Positions 32,833-43,040 of a stretch of DNA of 64,000 nt are shown one piece after another (within the stretch, counting starts at the first letter, position 1; the number at the start of each line of letters is the position of its first letter). The notes beneath the pieces were generated by a model. The model ran no database searches. It had not been told where the DNA came from and worked only from the letters and a program-made list of their open reading frames with translations. The DNA lies in contig JAFEMH010005395.1 of the NCBI GenBank assembly GCA_022495995.1, positions 1 to 64,000 on the forward strand, in the 5' to 3' direction. The position numbers and the translations under genes are program-made. This DNA comes from Adenophora triphylla var. japonica. Taxonomy: Eukaryota; Streptophyta; Magnoliopsida; Asterales; Campanulaceae.

Positions 32833-33065
32833 TGGAGTGGAAAATCTCAAGTTTTTGCACAAGCATTAGGTTCAAAGATTGAAAACTTTGAAAGTAGATT
32901 TAGCAATTAATCAAAATAAGAAAATCCCCAACTTCGATTTGTAGAAGATACAAAAACTGCAGCTTGGGGATTTTCTTGTTTTCGATTAATTATAATAGTA
33001 AATCTACTTTTAAAGTTTCAATCTTTGGGCCAAATGCTTGTGCAATAGACTTGATATTTTCCATT
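32833..33065 (+). ncRNA. miRNA-precursor-like hairpin 2 (tandem copy)
   Basis: This is the second copy of the hairpin at 32388-32630, with a few substitutions and small gaps on both arms. The inverted arrangement is kept ('aagaaaatccccaac' with 'gcttggggattttctt'). Conservation of pairing between two copies is compatible with a functional fold-back, but also with recent duplication. Confidence 0.58.
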
Positions 33066-33240
33066 GGTGTAACATGTTATATTTAGTAAATATAACATGT
33101 TACATATTTAGTAAACATAACATATTACATATGCAACAATTAGATAAGTTACTAAATATCTAATTTTCAAGTCTTTTAAAGTCAAAGGGGAGGAAGGGGG
33201 TGAATGTATCAATAATGTAACATATTCAACCGCACACTAC

Positions 33241-33353
33241 CTTAGTGGTTCTAGATCCCATTTTGGGGCGATTGACGGCATCGCGGACGGTGATGTAATA
33301 TCGCCTACGTTTGAGCGCCCGATATCAATCCCGGCACCCTAGATGCACCTTAG
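33241..33353 (+). repeat. Conserved ~105-bp block, copy 2
   Basis: It is close to the copy at 31967. One frame across it is open and reads 'GAIDGIADGDVISPTFERP' up to a TAG at about 33349-33351. I do not recognise the peptide. Confidence 0.8.
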
Positions 33354-33404
33354 GGTATTGTGGTTGGTGGTTAACATCTTAAAATATAAATAAGATGAGA
33401 GAGC

Positions 33405-34095
33405 CTTTCTCACCCACAGCCTATCAAAATCCGTCCATCTTTGATCAAGAGATAAAGCAAATAAGTTCTTGTCGGTTTGAGCAAAGGATTTTCCTGCTTA
33501 ATAAGAAGTTTTCATCCGCTTCTCTTCTCTCTAAGGATCTCAAACATCACAGCCATGTTCTTGTCAGCATTTTACTCAGGTGTTATACAGTCACAAGTAA
33601 AAACAAGGTAACAGTATAACACCAGTGAAGAGAAAACAACTTTCCTCCAATTTTTTTAATCTCCACCTTCCATTTACTCGAGATCGATTGCGAGAATCTT
33701 CCTCATGAGCTTGAAGGCGGCGGTGTTGCCCTCAATCTCACGGTTGCTTCGCATGTGCAACCGTGAGATTGAGGGCAACACCGCCGCCTCGTGCTCATGT
33801 GGAAGATTCTCGCAATCAGATCTTGGGTAAATGGAAGGTGAGATTGAAAAATTGGAGGAAATTTTCTTTTCTCTTCACCGGTGTTATACTGTTACCTTGT
33901 TTTTACTAGACCGTATATCACCAAATGAAGAGTAAAACAGGCACTGTCAAGACATGGCTGTGATGTTTGAGATTCTTAGAGAGGAGGACAGTGAAACTGA
34001 AAAAACCTATATTAAACGTAAAATCCTTTGCTCAAACCGATAAGAACTATTTGCTCTATCTTTCTTGGTCTAAGCTTTTGAATAGTTTTGATAGT
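33405..34095 (-). pseudogene. Captured gene 3' end arranged as a ~340-bp-arm inverted repeat
   Basis: Left arm 33405-33750 and right arm 33757-34095 are reverse complements around a very short loop near 33753. On the minus strand the left arm reads NREIEGNTAAFKLMRKIL, then AIDLE and a TAA stop (about 33742 down to 33677). 3'-UTR-like sequence with 'gtgttatactgttaccttg' follows. The coding look (open frame up to a stop, then AT-rich) suggests capture of the last exon and UTR of a host gene that I cannot name. The right arm copy is frameshifted. RNA from either strand would fold into a long hairpin. Confidence 0.65.
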
Positions 34096-34244
34096 TGTGG
34101 ATGATAACGACATCTTGTTTATAAATGTTAATTTAATTCATCATTGTAAAATTATATATTTTACAACAAAGAATTAAATATTAATATTTAAAATTATTCA
34201 CAATAGTAATAATTTAGGTCTATGCAAAAGCCGAAATTTCTTAG

Positions 34245-34693
34245 CATCTCAAGCACAACAGGTATACATGACTCCCTACCCTCGTCCGCGACCCGACGGA
34301 TGGTGGGCTGTTTGGATGACCAAGGCTAGGAGCATGATTGACAACCTACCCTCGTCGACAACTACGTAGTCGTCATTAGAAACACCCTATCAAGAGGATG
34401 AAATGCCGGTGCCACCTAACGTTTCATCGCCTAATCATCCATTAGATGATGTCACTCATATTCCTCAAAATGTTGATGAACCCGAGGAGGATATCTTACC
34501 AGTGAATTTGCCAACTCCCCGCCTCGTTCAGGTCATCTCGCGCACATTGATATTGATGAATCGAAGAGGAAGAGGAAGAGGAAGAGGAAGAGGAACCGTG
34601 AGTTTGATTCATCGTAGTCCGAAGACAAAGATGAAGAACTCGAGTTTTGTAGTAATTCGTAGTCCAAGTGATGATGATGGGGACGAAGATTAA
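34245..34693 (+). pseudogene. 3' exon of a TNP2-type CACTA transposase gene (remnant)
   Basis: After a good acceptor ('ttcttag|catc') the exon encodes ASQAQQVYMTPYP, then 'GWWAVWMTKARSMID'. These are the hallmarks of the C-terminal DUF4216-type part of TNP2 transposases (…QVFYVPYP…WW.V…). A TAG at 34367-34369 interrupts the frame. After it an acidic/proline-rich tail and a KRKRKR-rich stretch (about 34562-34595) follow, the latter in a shifted frame and resembling a nuclear localisation signal. The catalytic Transposase_21 core and DUF4218 part are absent upstream, so this gene cannot supply transposase. Confidence 0.72.
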
Positions 34694-34696
34694 TAA

Positions 34697-35005
34697 TAGT
34701 TTAAACTTTAAAATTGTATTGTGAATGCTTTAGATTATTAGAACTTTAAATTTTTATATGTATTGTGAATGCTTTAGATTATTATAACTTTAAAGTTTCA
34801 TATGTATTGTGAATGCTTTAGATTATTTTTGATATCCGTCGTTTTATATATATTGTGAATGCTTTAGATTATTAGAACTTTAAAGTTTTATATGTATTGT
34901 GAATGCTTTATATTATTAATAGTTTAAAGTTTTATATGTATTGTGAATGCTTTAGATTATTAGAACTTTAAAGTTTTAGATGTATTGTGAATATATTGTT
35001 TCCTA
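34697..35005 (+). repeat. Tandem ~45-bp repeat downstream of the TNP2 remnant
   Basis: Six to seven copies of 'tatgtattgtgaatgcttta' plus 'gattattagaactttaaagtt'. It lies in the short gap between the two transposon genes and may act as 3' UTR or terminator region. No coding sequence was seen. Confidence 0.9.
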
Positions 35006-35049
35006 TTGTTAAAGTTGTATATTTTAATATTTTTTACCGTAATACGTAT

Positions 35050-36855
35050 ATGAGTTCTAGTAGAAGGGCAAGGGTAAGAAGACTAAGCCTATTTACACAT
35101 TGATTACTTGGGACACAACCGTCCCGATCCGGTAGCGATGATGCCGACCCTTCACGCAGTAGTACTAGCTCCACCTCTCAGGACTGGGACGGTACTCACT
35201 CGTCGATTCCGAGGGGAGGATATTTGTCGAGGATATCATCACTTTATGACATTAAGTAACTCTTCATTAATTTGATATAAGTTGGTTCCTTTTTGCTTTA
35301 TATATAATTCATTATTTAAGTTAAAATGTTATTGTATAAATATACTTGGCGGGTTTGTAGGTGGATACCCCACCCCGGGGACTAAGATCGGGCAATACCG
35401 GCGGTCTCGAAAAATGACCGAGTTTTGGCCCAACTGGAAAAAATTGCCACAGAGGCGGTAAGGACGATGCGTGGGATGAGTTTAAGGTAATGTGTTAATG
35501 GTTTTTATTTAAAACTTAAATGTTAGTTTGTTATTAAAATGTTATAATTAATAATGATTATACTCTTTTAGTTTTGTAATGTTATCATTATATGTTGTAG
35601 GCTAAATATTATTGGGCGCCGGACATCGCCGAGGCGACGGCTAGATATGTTTTCGATCGGCGGGCTCACAAGCTATTTACGGATTTTATTTGTAACATAT
35701 TTATCTATCCTTAATTAGTTTAATTAACAATGATTATACTCTTTTAATTTTATAATGTCATCATTATATGTTTACGAGATATTCATATTTTTATAGGTAC
35801 CACGAAGAAAAATTATTATACTACTCGGCTCGCGGCGGGAGAACAGCCCTTGTGTCCTACTTTTATGACCGATGAGGTGTTTGGTCAATTTTGCGAATAT
35901 TGGGGGTCGCTGCGGCGAAGGCTATATCCAAACGAGGCCAAGGCCAATAGAGCGAGGCTCCTCGGGGTCGGCGGCGTTGCATACCGGGGACGCTCACGAT
36001 CGCCGAGCATCACGACCGCATGGTATGTATGTTAATTTAAATGTAGTAGTGTATGGATGCTTTTAAATAGGTTTATGTACGTATGTTAGGGGAGCCAATG
36101 TTGATGCTATGAAATCCATAGTTTTAGTGTAAATGTAGTGTATGCATGCTTTTAAATCAGTTTAAATGTTGCATTTATATATACAATTTCAAAGTAATAA
36201 TCTCGCTTATTTTATTTATAGGAAAGGGAGTATGGTCCGAATATCGCTTTGTGGATGTTTACGCTAGCACACATATTCGGAATTCTACAGCGCCCGATCA
36301 ACCTCCGCAATGGGTTGACGATCGATCTGCTAATGCCTTTGTAAGTAAACTATCATTAAATGACTTGATTTTGAATATGTAAATTTATTTATGTACCTTA
36401 CATTGTGTATATGATTATAATTGTTTGTTTTATTTTTCAGGCTGCATATCAAGCCGCCGTTGTTTCCGAAGGAACGCCTCCCGGCGAGCCCGTCCCCTTC
36501 GTGCCCGATGTTTGGCACGAGGTCACCTCTCAGGGACATCCAACGAGAGGAGCCCGAGTGTTAGGGATGGGGGATTACGGGCGGCAATGCCCGTCGACGT
36601 CGACCGGCCGTCGGCGAAATGTAGCCCAGCCCACGTTTCATGATCCGAGGGTCGACACTGCGGAGAGGCTGCGTTGGAGGAGGAGAAACGCGAGCGGGCA
36701 AAGCTTGCGGATGCTTTGGCGGTTCAGACGCAGATGCGAGGAGGAGAACGATCGCCGTCATGCAGAGATTCAAAGACAACATGCAGAGACTCAAAGACAA
36801 TTGGCGCCGTTGATGGCTCATCTCGGCCAGGACTCCCAGGTAATTTCCAAATAAG
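35050..36855 (+). pseudogene. CACTA-1 Transposase_24 (Ptta/En/Spm) gene, six exons
   Basis: This is the second CACTA gene product, thought to bind terminal repeats. Exons inferred from splice sites: 35050-35258 (MSSSRRAR…), 35362-35487 (GGYPTPGTKIGQYRR, FWPNWKKLP), 35602-35690 (YYWAPDIAEATARYVFDRR), 35799-36022 (KNYYTTRLAAGEQP, CPTFMTDEVFGQFCEYWGS), 36222-36341 (PPQWVDDRSANAF), and 36441-36855 (AAYQAAVVSEGTPPGEPVPF, VLGMGDYGRQCPS). The last exon ends in a charged, coiled-coil-like segment with 'QRQHAETQRQ'. A stop in exon 1 (near 35098) and frameshifts in exons 1, 4 and 6 make it defective. CACTA-2 carries the same gene (56793-58876) with the same exon plan. Confidence 0.82.
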
Positions 36856-36944
36856 CGTCCCCCCAAAGTTGATTGCGGATTTTTTAGACATTTTTGTATT
36901 AAATTATACTTGTTTGTAAACATTTGAGACATTTGGTACCCGCG

Positions 36945-37035
36945 GGAGCCCCTCCCCGCCTCTCCCCCGCTCCACCCTCTCCCCCTCTCCCCCTCCCCCC
37001 TCCCCTCTCCCCCTCTCCCCCTCTCCCCCTCCCAA
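36945..37035 (+). repeat. C/T-rich low-complexity tract (cccctct)n
   Basis: About 90 bp of cccctctcc units lie in the 3' flank of the Transposase_24 gene. CACTA-2 has a (G)n-rich tract at the same place (56640-56695, opposite strand). The tract seems to be an unstable site of the family. Confidence 0.85.
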
Positions 37036-37179
37036 ATTGAGTACGGTGGTATTTAGTTTTTATTTGGTACGCCGATATTTGAATTTTAGTTTTTATAGTT
37101 TTAGTTTTATAAATTGAAATGTTATATCGTGTACAAAAAATTTTGGTTTATTGATATTTTAAATTATTTTTTAAATTTA

Positions 37180-37688
37180 TTTCAGGAATCGCGACGGAAT
37201 TTTCCGTCGCCGAAATTAATGTTTGAAATAAAAATTAATTAAATAAATTAATTTCAGCGACTGAATTTCCGGCGCTATAATCATTTAATTTTTATTTAAT
37301 TTTTGATTTCAATAAGGAAATTTCCGTCGGCCGTAATAAAATTTAAATTAAAATTAAATAATTACGACGGAAATTTCCGCCGAAATTAATTTAATTAAAT
37401 TAATTTTTATTACAATGACGGAAAATTTCTGCTGAAATGAAAATTTAATTAAATTAAATTAATATAGCAATGAATTTTCCGTCGCTGAAACCATTAATTC
37501 ACCGGCGGAATTAAATTCCGTCGGTAAAAGAAAAAAATAGCGGCGGAAATTGACCCGTCGGAGCACTGCGACGAGCTGGTAGCGGCGGACCACCGACGGA
37601 ATTTTTCCGTCGGTGATTTATTTTAGCGACGGAAATTTAATTTTAGCGGCGGAAATTTCCGTCGCTAAATGACCTTTTTCTGGTAGTG
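37180..37688. repeat. CACTA-1 3' subterminal and terminal repeats
   Basis: About 16 units of cgacggaa(a)ttcc/ttccgtcg separated by 30-50 bp of AT-rich sequence. The block closes with the terminal repeat …TTCTGGTAGTG at 37678-37688. Confidence 0.88.
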
Positions 37689-38641
37689 TTGATTGGCTTG
37701 GTCTAGCGAGGTTACAACGGTGGATGATTGACGGTTTAGGAGGCAGTAAACAGAGGAGGGGCGGAGAACGGTAGTGAGGAGAATTGAGGTCGCCGGTTAA
37801 TTGGAAATTATGGTTGGAGAGGATTTCGGTGAGGAGAAGCTAAGTAGAGGTTGAGGTAGTGATTGGTGTTTGGGTTGGTCGGAGGGAGAGCTTGGGTTGA
37901 GGTTGCCGATTGGGATGGAATTGGGTGAAGGTTTGGCCGGAGAAGGGAGGATTTGGCGTTGGTGAAGGAGACCGCCGGTGATGAAGGTTAGGTTAGGGAG
38001 GAGATTGGTTGTTGTTGAGAGAGAATTGGAAGAAGGTTTTGCCGGAGAGCTTGGATTTGGGTGAGGGAGGAGCTGGGCCGAGGTCGCCGGTGTTGAGGGA
38101 GAGAACAGGTGAAGGTTTGGCCGAAGATTGGTGAGGCTAGGTTGAGTTTGATGATGGAGGTTGGCCAGCGAATTGGTTAGAGGAGGTTGTCTGTTGATTG
38201 AGATAGAGAGAGTATTTCCGTGTGTGTGTTCTGTGTGTGAGAAATGAGAGAGCTCCTTTGTGTTATCCCTTGACAAATGAAAGGCATTGGATATTTATAT
38301 GTAAATTGGGAAATTGGATTAAACTGTCGCACGACCCAACGCTCCCACTTTCCATGCTTCAAGTCAGCCGCACGACTTCCGCCACGTCCATAACCGTTTC
38401 TGGCGCCAAAACCTGCTTCTGGAACATTCCGGGTTAATTCTTTAAAAGCCCAAAGCAGTTTATTCCTTTTAGGTCCTTTTGTCCGGGAAAAGTACTAAAA
38501 AATACTTCCTTCGCGGGAAACTTATAAAAAGTTCCCGGAAGTCTCGGAACGGACCGGGAATTTACCAAAACGCCCTTTAGTGCGATTTTATCATTTAAAA
38601 TGCACCTAAAAAGGATTGCGAATTGGATTGGCGTACTTACA
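37689..38641 (-). repeat. E3 3' LTR, truncated at its CACTA-1 junction
   Basis: It aligns with 45549-46548. On the minus strand it starts TGTAAGTACGCC at 38641. It has a TATA-like 'acatataaatatcc' at about 38290-38303 and lacks a ~47-bp stretch present in the other copy (near 46055-46105). The minus frame at 37797-38276 is low-complexity LTR sequence (Ser/Pro/Leu-rich) shared by both LTRs and is not a gene. Confidence 0.88.
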
Positions 38642-38695
38642 GAGCCCCTCGGCAACGTCACTTTTGGAAAAAGTGGGGTTGTCGATAAAATAAGA
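38642..38695 (-). other. E3 polypurine tract and hairpin H2
   Basis: On the minus strand TCGACAAC pairs with GTTGCCGA (38649-38656 with 38678-38685) and CACTTTT pairs with AAAAGTG inside. GAGGGGCTC, the polypurine tract, follows, then the LTR. It has the same layout as in E1 and E2. Confidence 0.65.
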
Positions 38696-41600
38696 CCCAA
38701 TCCCAATGAGCATCAAGGGATAAGGTAACGGGCTAGAAGGGTGAATCGGGGAGTCTAATGGCTGGACCTTTCTGAGAAAGGATTCCTACGTATCCCTTTA
38801 AGAAGGGAATCAAGCCAAATCGTAGTTCGGAAAATTACTAACTACAAGCAAGAAAGGGGTAGAAATGTGTCTTCATACCTTTGCTGTGCTTACCTGTGGT
38901 TTCCTGAGGACTCGGTATTACTGCGGTTGGGTAGTAGCTTCCTTTCACACCAGGTTGTAGCTGTCGGAGGGTCTCATGCTGCAACTGGTATTTGCGAGTA
39001 GCTGCCGGAGGGTCTCATGCTATCGCTATTGACGAGTTGTAGCTGTCGGAGGGTCTCATGTTGCAACGGGTCTTTTGTGGATGCCAGGGGTCTCATACCA
39101 CTTCTCTAATGCAGGGTAGTTGCCGGAGGGTCTCACACTACTGTTGCTTCTCTTCGTGGACGCCGGAGGGTCTCATACCACTTCTTCTGATGCAGGGTAG
39201 TTGTCGAAGGGTCTCACACTACTGCTGCTTCTCTTCGTGGATGCCGGAGGGTCTCATACCACTTCTTCTGATGCAGGGTAGTTGCCGGAGGGTCTCACAC
39301 TACTGCTGCTTCTCTTCGTTGATGCCGGAGGGTCTCATACTACTTCTCTTCTTCTTTACTGGGGATGAGTATAGCTGCCGGGGGTCTCACGCTATCTCTT
39401 TTCTGCTCTATTGGGGATAAACGTAGCTGCCAGGGGTCTCACGCTACTTCTTCTGTTCTGTTCTTTGTCGTTGATAAGTATAGCTGCCAGGGGTCTCACG
39501 CTACTGCTTCTTTCTGTTCTGTTGCCGATTTTGCTGTTGAACGGTCTTTGTTGATTGTCGCTTTTCTTTCGTGTCCTGGGTTTTGGTTGGGAAACTGGGG
39601 ACTTTGCTTTTTTGTCTTGGGATTGTGGGGCTGCTGGTCTTGCTTAGCTCTGCTTGGGGGCTATCACAAATACGGGCCTTTGTTCTTTCTCCTTTTGGTG
39701 TGCTCTGCTTTGGGAGGCTATTCTTTCTCTTTTGGGGTGCTCTGCTTTGGGAGGCTATTCTTTCTCTTCCCTCTTTTTCTCTTTTGGGGTGCTCTGCTTT
39801 GGGAGGCTAACATAGATACGGACTCTTTGTCTTGGTGCTGTTTGAGGATCAGTCTTCGAGGTTCGGTGATGCTCAGTTAATTGTTGTACCTGCGAGGGAA
39901 GGATGTCGCTGTCGGGGGGTCTTAGGTTGTAACTGCTTGTTGGTAGGTAGCTGTCTAAGGTCTCAGGCTACCATTGGTTCTGCTGAGGGATAGGTTGTGG
40001 CCTCTGTCACTTGTTGATGCTTGCTGGGTGGCCATTCACAGGATGGTCTTTGCAATATAGGCTTTGAAGTCGTTGGGACTGGTGAGCTTTATTGTTTGGA
40101 TTCTGTGGCAGCTGGGGCTCTTCTTTCTTTGACAGGCATTTGTTTGGGGCTGAGGCTACCACTTGTTGACGTTTACTGGGGAGATTGACAGATGCAGACT
40201 CTTTGTCTCGGTTTATCATGCAGAATAGGCTTTTGAAGTCGCTGAGCCTTGTTGTCTGGATTTTGGGGCAGCTGGGGCTCTTCTTTATTTGACAATGCAC
40301 TGCTTGGGGGCTGAGGCAACTGGGGCTCTTTCAGATGATGCTGGTGAGATCAGATGGCTGGACCTTTGGAGAAAGGATTCCTACGTATCCCTTAAAAAGG
40401 GAATCAAGCCAATTCGTAGTTCCGGGCCTTATGAAGATAATAGAGGCGGGGTCTGCCACCTGCGGGGTTTGGAATCTCTGTCCAAGATTGTGATTCGAGG
40501 GGCAGTCCTCACGATCACATTACGATCACCTGATTATTGTACTCTGCGGGGGGAGACACAACACTCTAGACACTTTGCATTTTATTTAACCTCTTGCTTA
40601 TGCATTATTAATCTTTTATTGCACAAGTCCATCTCAGCTGGGGAGGATAGGAAGGGAAGTGAGGTTCTTTTTTTTTGCACGGCTTGGTGAGCAGATGTGT
40701 ATGTAGCCATTATGCTATGAGGGATTGTGTATGGAACGAAAGGTGTTTACGATGGGGTGAACCCTCTCCCATGAGGTGAAAACGATATGGCGCGGCTAGG
40801 CAAGTCGGGGACGCTCCCGGGAGTACTGGTTGCAGCAGGTCCATTGCTAGTGAGGACGAAGTATATCGCGAGTCTGAGACAGCAAGCAGCAGAGGAAGTG
40901 CAGAGAATGATCCCGGCTTAGCAAGCCCCAGTTGACAGTGCAAAGCAATCTTGGAGGGAATCGATAAGGAGATCCGGAGGAATACCTTAACCAAAGCCCC
41001 AGCTTGAGGACAATTCATGCATCTTCATCGCAGGCAGAGTCATCTTGTGGTCACAGAGGCAACTCATCATTTCAAACCGCAGTCAATCAGTCGCTGGAGA
41101 AGACTCGAAAGTGTTTACGTGCAGGGGCACATCCTTCGAGGGTGGGAAATGGATCCTGAATTCTGTGTATGACACTCTCGCTTTGGGTTTGACTCTTTTG
41201 AGAGAGTATAAGCATTACAAGGTAGGGAAAGGTGTATGGAAGCCCCTGCTGACCGAAACGGTGTTTAGCTCTATCTTCCTATGATTTAGAAATAGAAGAC
41301 TTGTCGAGACACTTGAAAACTTGTCTTATTCGTGATGATCATAAAGCTGCTCAAAACCCTTTTATTGATGTTCGGGTTAGTCAACCGCCAAAGCTGATAT
41401 GAGCAAATATTTTCATCAATCCTGAGGAGAAAACCTACTGATATCGAGAATCAAATTCGGAAAGATGAACACTGTATGGGCATGGTCCTTGAGGAGACCG
41501 GATCTTCTGAGATCTGTTTGTGATTTCGACCGGACCAGTTATGGTTACCTACGTTCCCCTCCATAGGAGGAGCTCAGGTCGCCGTAGTTCGGGCTTATCC

Positions 41601-43040
41601 CGAATAAAGAATGAACGTTGGAATTCAAGAATATGAGGACCTTTGAGGATTTTGAGAATTGCAAAACATGTCCTCTTGGAGTGTCGATGGGAGACACAGA
41701 TGCAAAGCCCCAGTGGGACATCCACGACAAGTGTTTGCGGAGTGGAAAGAAATATGCTCACATGCGAAGTCGAATGAATGGATAGAATTTGCACAATCTT
41801 CACTTGATAATCTCTTGAGTCGGGATAAACTTGGCTCCGCTTTAAGCAATAATTTGTTCTGGGATGAAGCTGCTATCAGGTAGGAACTGCGACTGGGCTT
41901 CGGGATTTCGATCGGTCTACGGGTGATTTGGGATATCATGACCTCTTAAAACGAGAGGTCGGCTAGGCTTTTTGCTGGCTGAACCTCTAAAGATGAGAGG
42001 TTGGCTCTTGGGTATGTGTTTGGGATTTCTAAGGTGAGGGAATCCATGATTGCATCTTCAATGCCTCTAAGAATGAGAGGTCAATCTTGGCTTTGGCTAA
42101 AGGCAAAGGTAAGGGTAATGGGAATGGTAATGTCCTCTAAAATCGAGAGGACGGCTTGGGATCGGTTAGAGGTAATGGTGAGGGACATCCGTGCTGTCTC
42201 TTTATTCACTCTGAGACTCCTCTTTGAGTAATGACTGGATCCTTTGACTTTTGCTTCTGAGAGGATCGCTGGGGACTAGGCTCTCTTTCTTTTTCTTTTC
42301 TTCTTTTTTTTTTATCTTCTTGAGAGAGAATTTCAGTTAGTCCCCAGGACGGATCATTGCCTTCCGTCGTTCTTGCGCTTGGACACTGTCGCTCTTCTTT
42401 TGACTTGCGGGAGTCTCAAGGATAGTCCCTCTTCTTCTGGTGATGGGTAAAGGGGTTTCAAATATGCCGATCTTGAAATGAAGAGATATTGTTTAGGTAA
42501 GGGTAAGGTGATGGTTCTCCTAAGGGTGAAAGGTTTTAACCGCAGTCCCTACCGGATGGTCCGAACGAGATTGAGTCTTCATTGCTTGTTTGAGCTTACT
42601 TCGAGGAAGATCTGTGCAAATTCATCGAACGACGAGATGATGAGGGCGAAGGAAGATATGTGAGCATATGGGAATCGAGGTGGGAAATTGGTAAGCCCCA
42701 CTTTGGGAAGGATATCAGTCGATTTTCTCGCTCCGATCAAATTAAACATTAGTCATTTCAAAGCGTTGGTCGGTGAGTAGCACAAGTGATCATTTGGAAT
42801 AAGACCATTTCAATTGAGTGTAACACAGGTGTTCTAGTAATGTCTCGAGTCTAGCAAGAAGAGAAACAAAGATTTTATCACTGCAAAGCAAAAAATTGGT
42901 CCAACTTGGACTCGACAGACTCATGTCCGACAGTGGACATTCTAGACCCTATGAGGACTGATTGACTTCTTCAACATTGGATGGACGGAAGAGCATCGTT
43001 GCCATCGGTGCGGTGAGGTCCCATTTTCAATCTTTCTGTC
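38696..43040 (-). other. E3 3' noncoding region with several repeat groups
   Basis: Hairpin H1 occurs at 38786-38825, 40381-40419 and, in a diverged form, 41549-41587. A repeat group with 'ggagggtctcatactac' lies at 38940-39510, 'ggtgctctgctttgggaggc' repeats at 39695-39812, and 'atgagagg' repeats at 41945-42150. Plus-strand frames such as 39365-39880 come from repeats. No domain was recognised. Confidence 0.6.
38935..39515. repeat. Tandem repeats with 'gccggagggtctcatac'
   Basis: About 14 copies of a ~40-60-bp unit ('tagctgccggagggtctcat' or 'gatgccggagggtctcata') group into a higher-order unit of about 122 bp between 39085 and 39335. They lie in the E3 3' noncoding region. Confidence 0.9.

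Larger units (their letters stand above)
32226..33180 (+). repeat. Tandem duplication (~2.3 copies of a ~420-bp unit) carrying two hairpins
   Basis: The unit starts with the palindromic 'aacatgttatatttagtaaa' region (32229, 32627 and 33068), goes on with 'ctaattttcaagtcttttaa', and contains the hairpin described next. The third copy ends before the hairpin. Copies are about 95% alike by eye. Confidence 0.88.
24376..37688 (+). mobile_element. CACTA-1: En/Spm CACTA DNA transposon (13.3 kb)
   Basis: The left end CACTACCAGAAACAGGTC and the right end (reverse complement CACTACCAGAAAAAGGTC) match over about 30 bp, including 'atttagcgacgga', so both ends belong to one family. Subterminal regions are full of short direct and inverted GCGACGGAA/TTCCGTCGC units, the binding-site pattern of CACTA elements. 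The internal part holds the tail of a TNP2 gene and a Transposase_24 gene. No catalytic TNP2 core is present, so the element should be non-autonomous. The 3-bp flanks (ACC left, TTG right) do not match, and the flanking elements differ. See findings. Confidence 0.88.

Noticed and set aside
39365..39880. 171-codon plus-strand frame rich in Leu/Phe/Gly (membrane-protein-like)
   Set aside because: It spans the repeats of the E3 noncoding region ('ggtgctctgctttgggaggc' units). The hydrophobicity comes from the repeat sequence.
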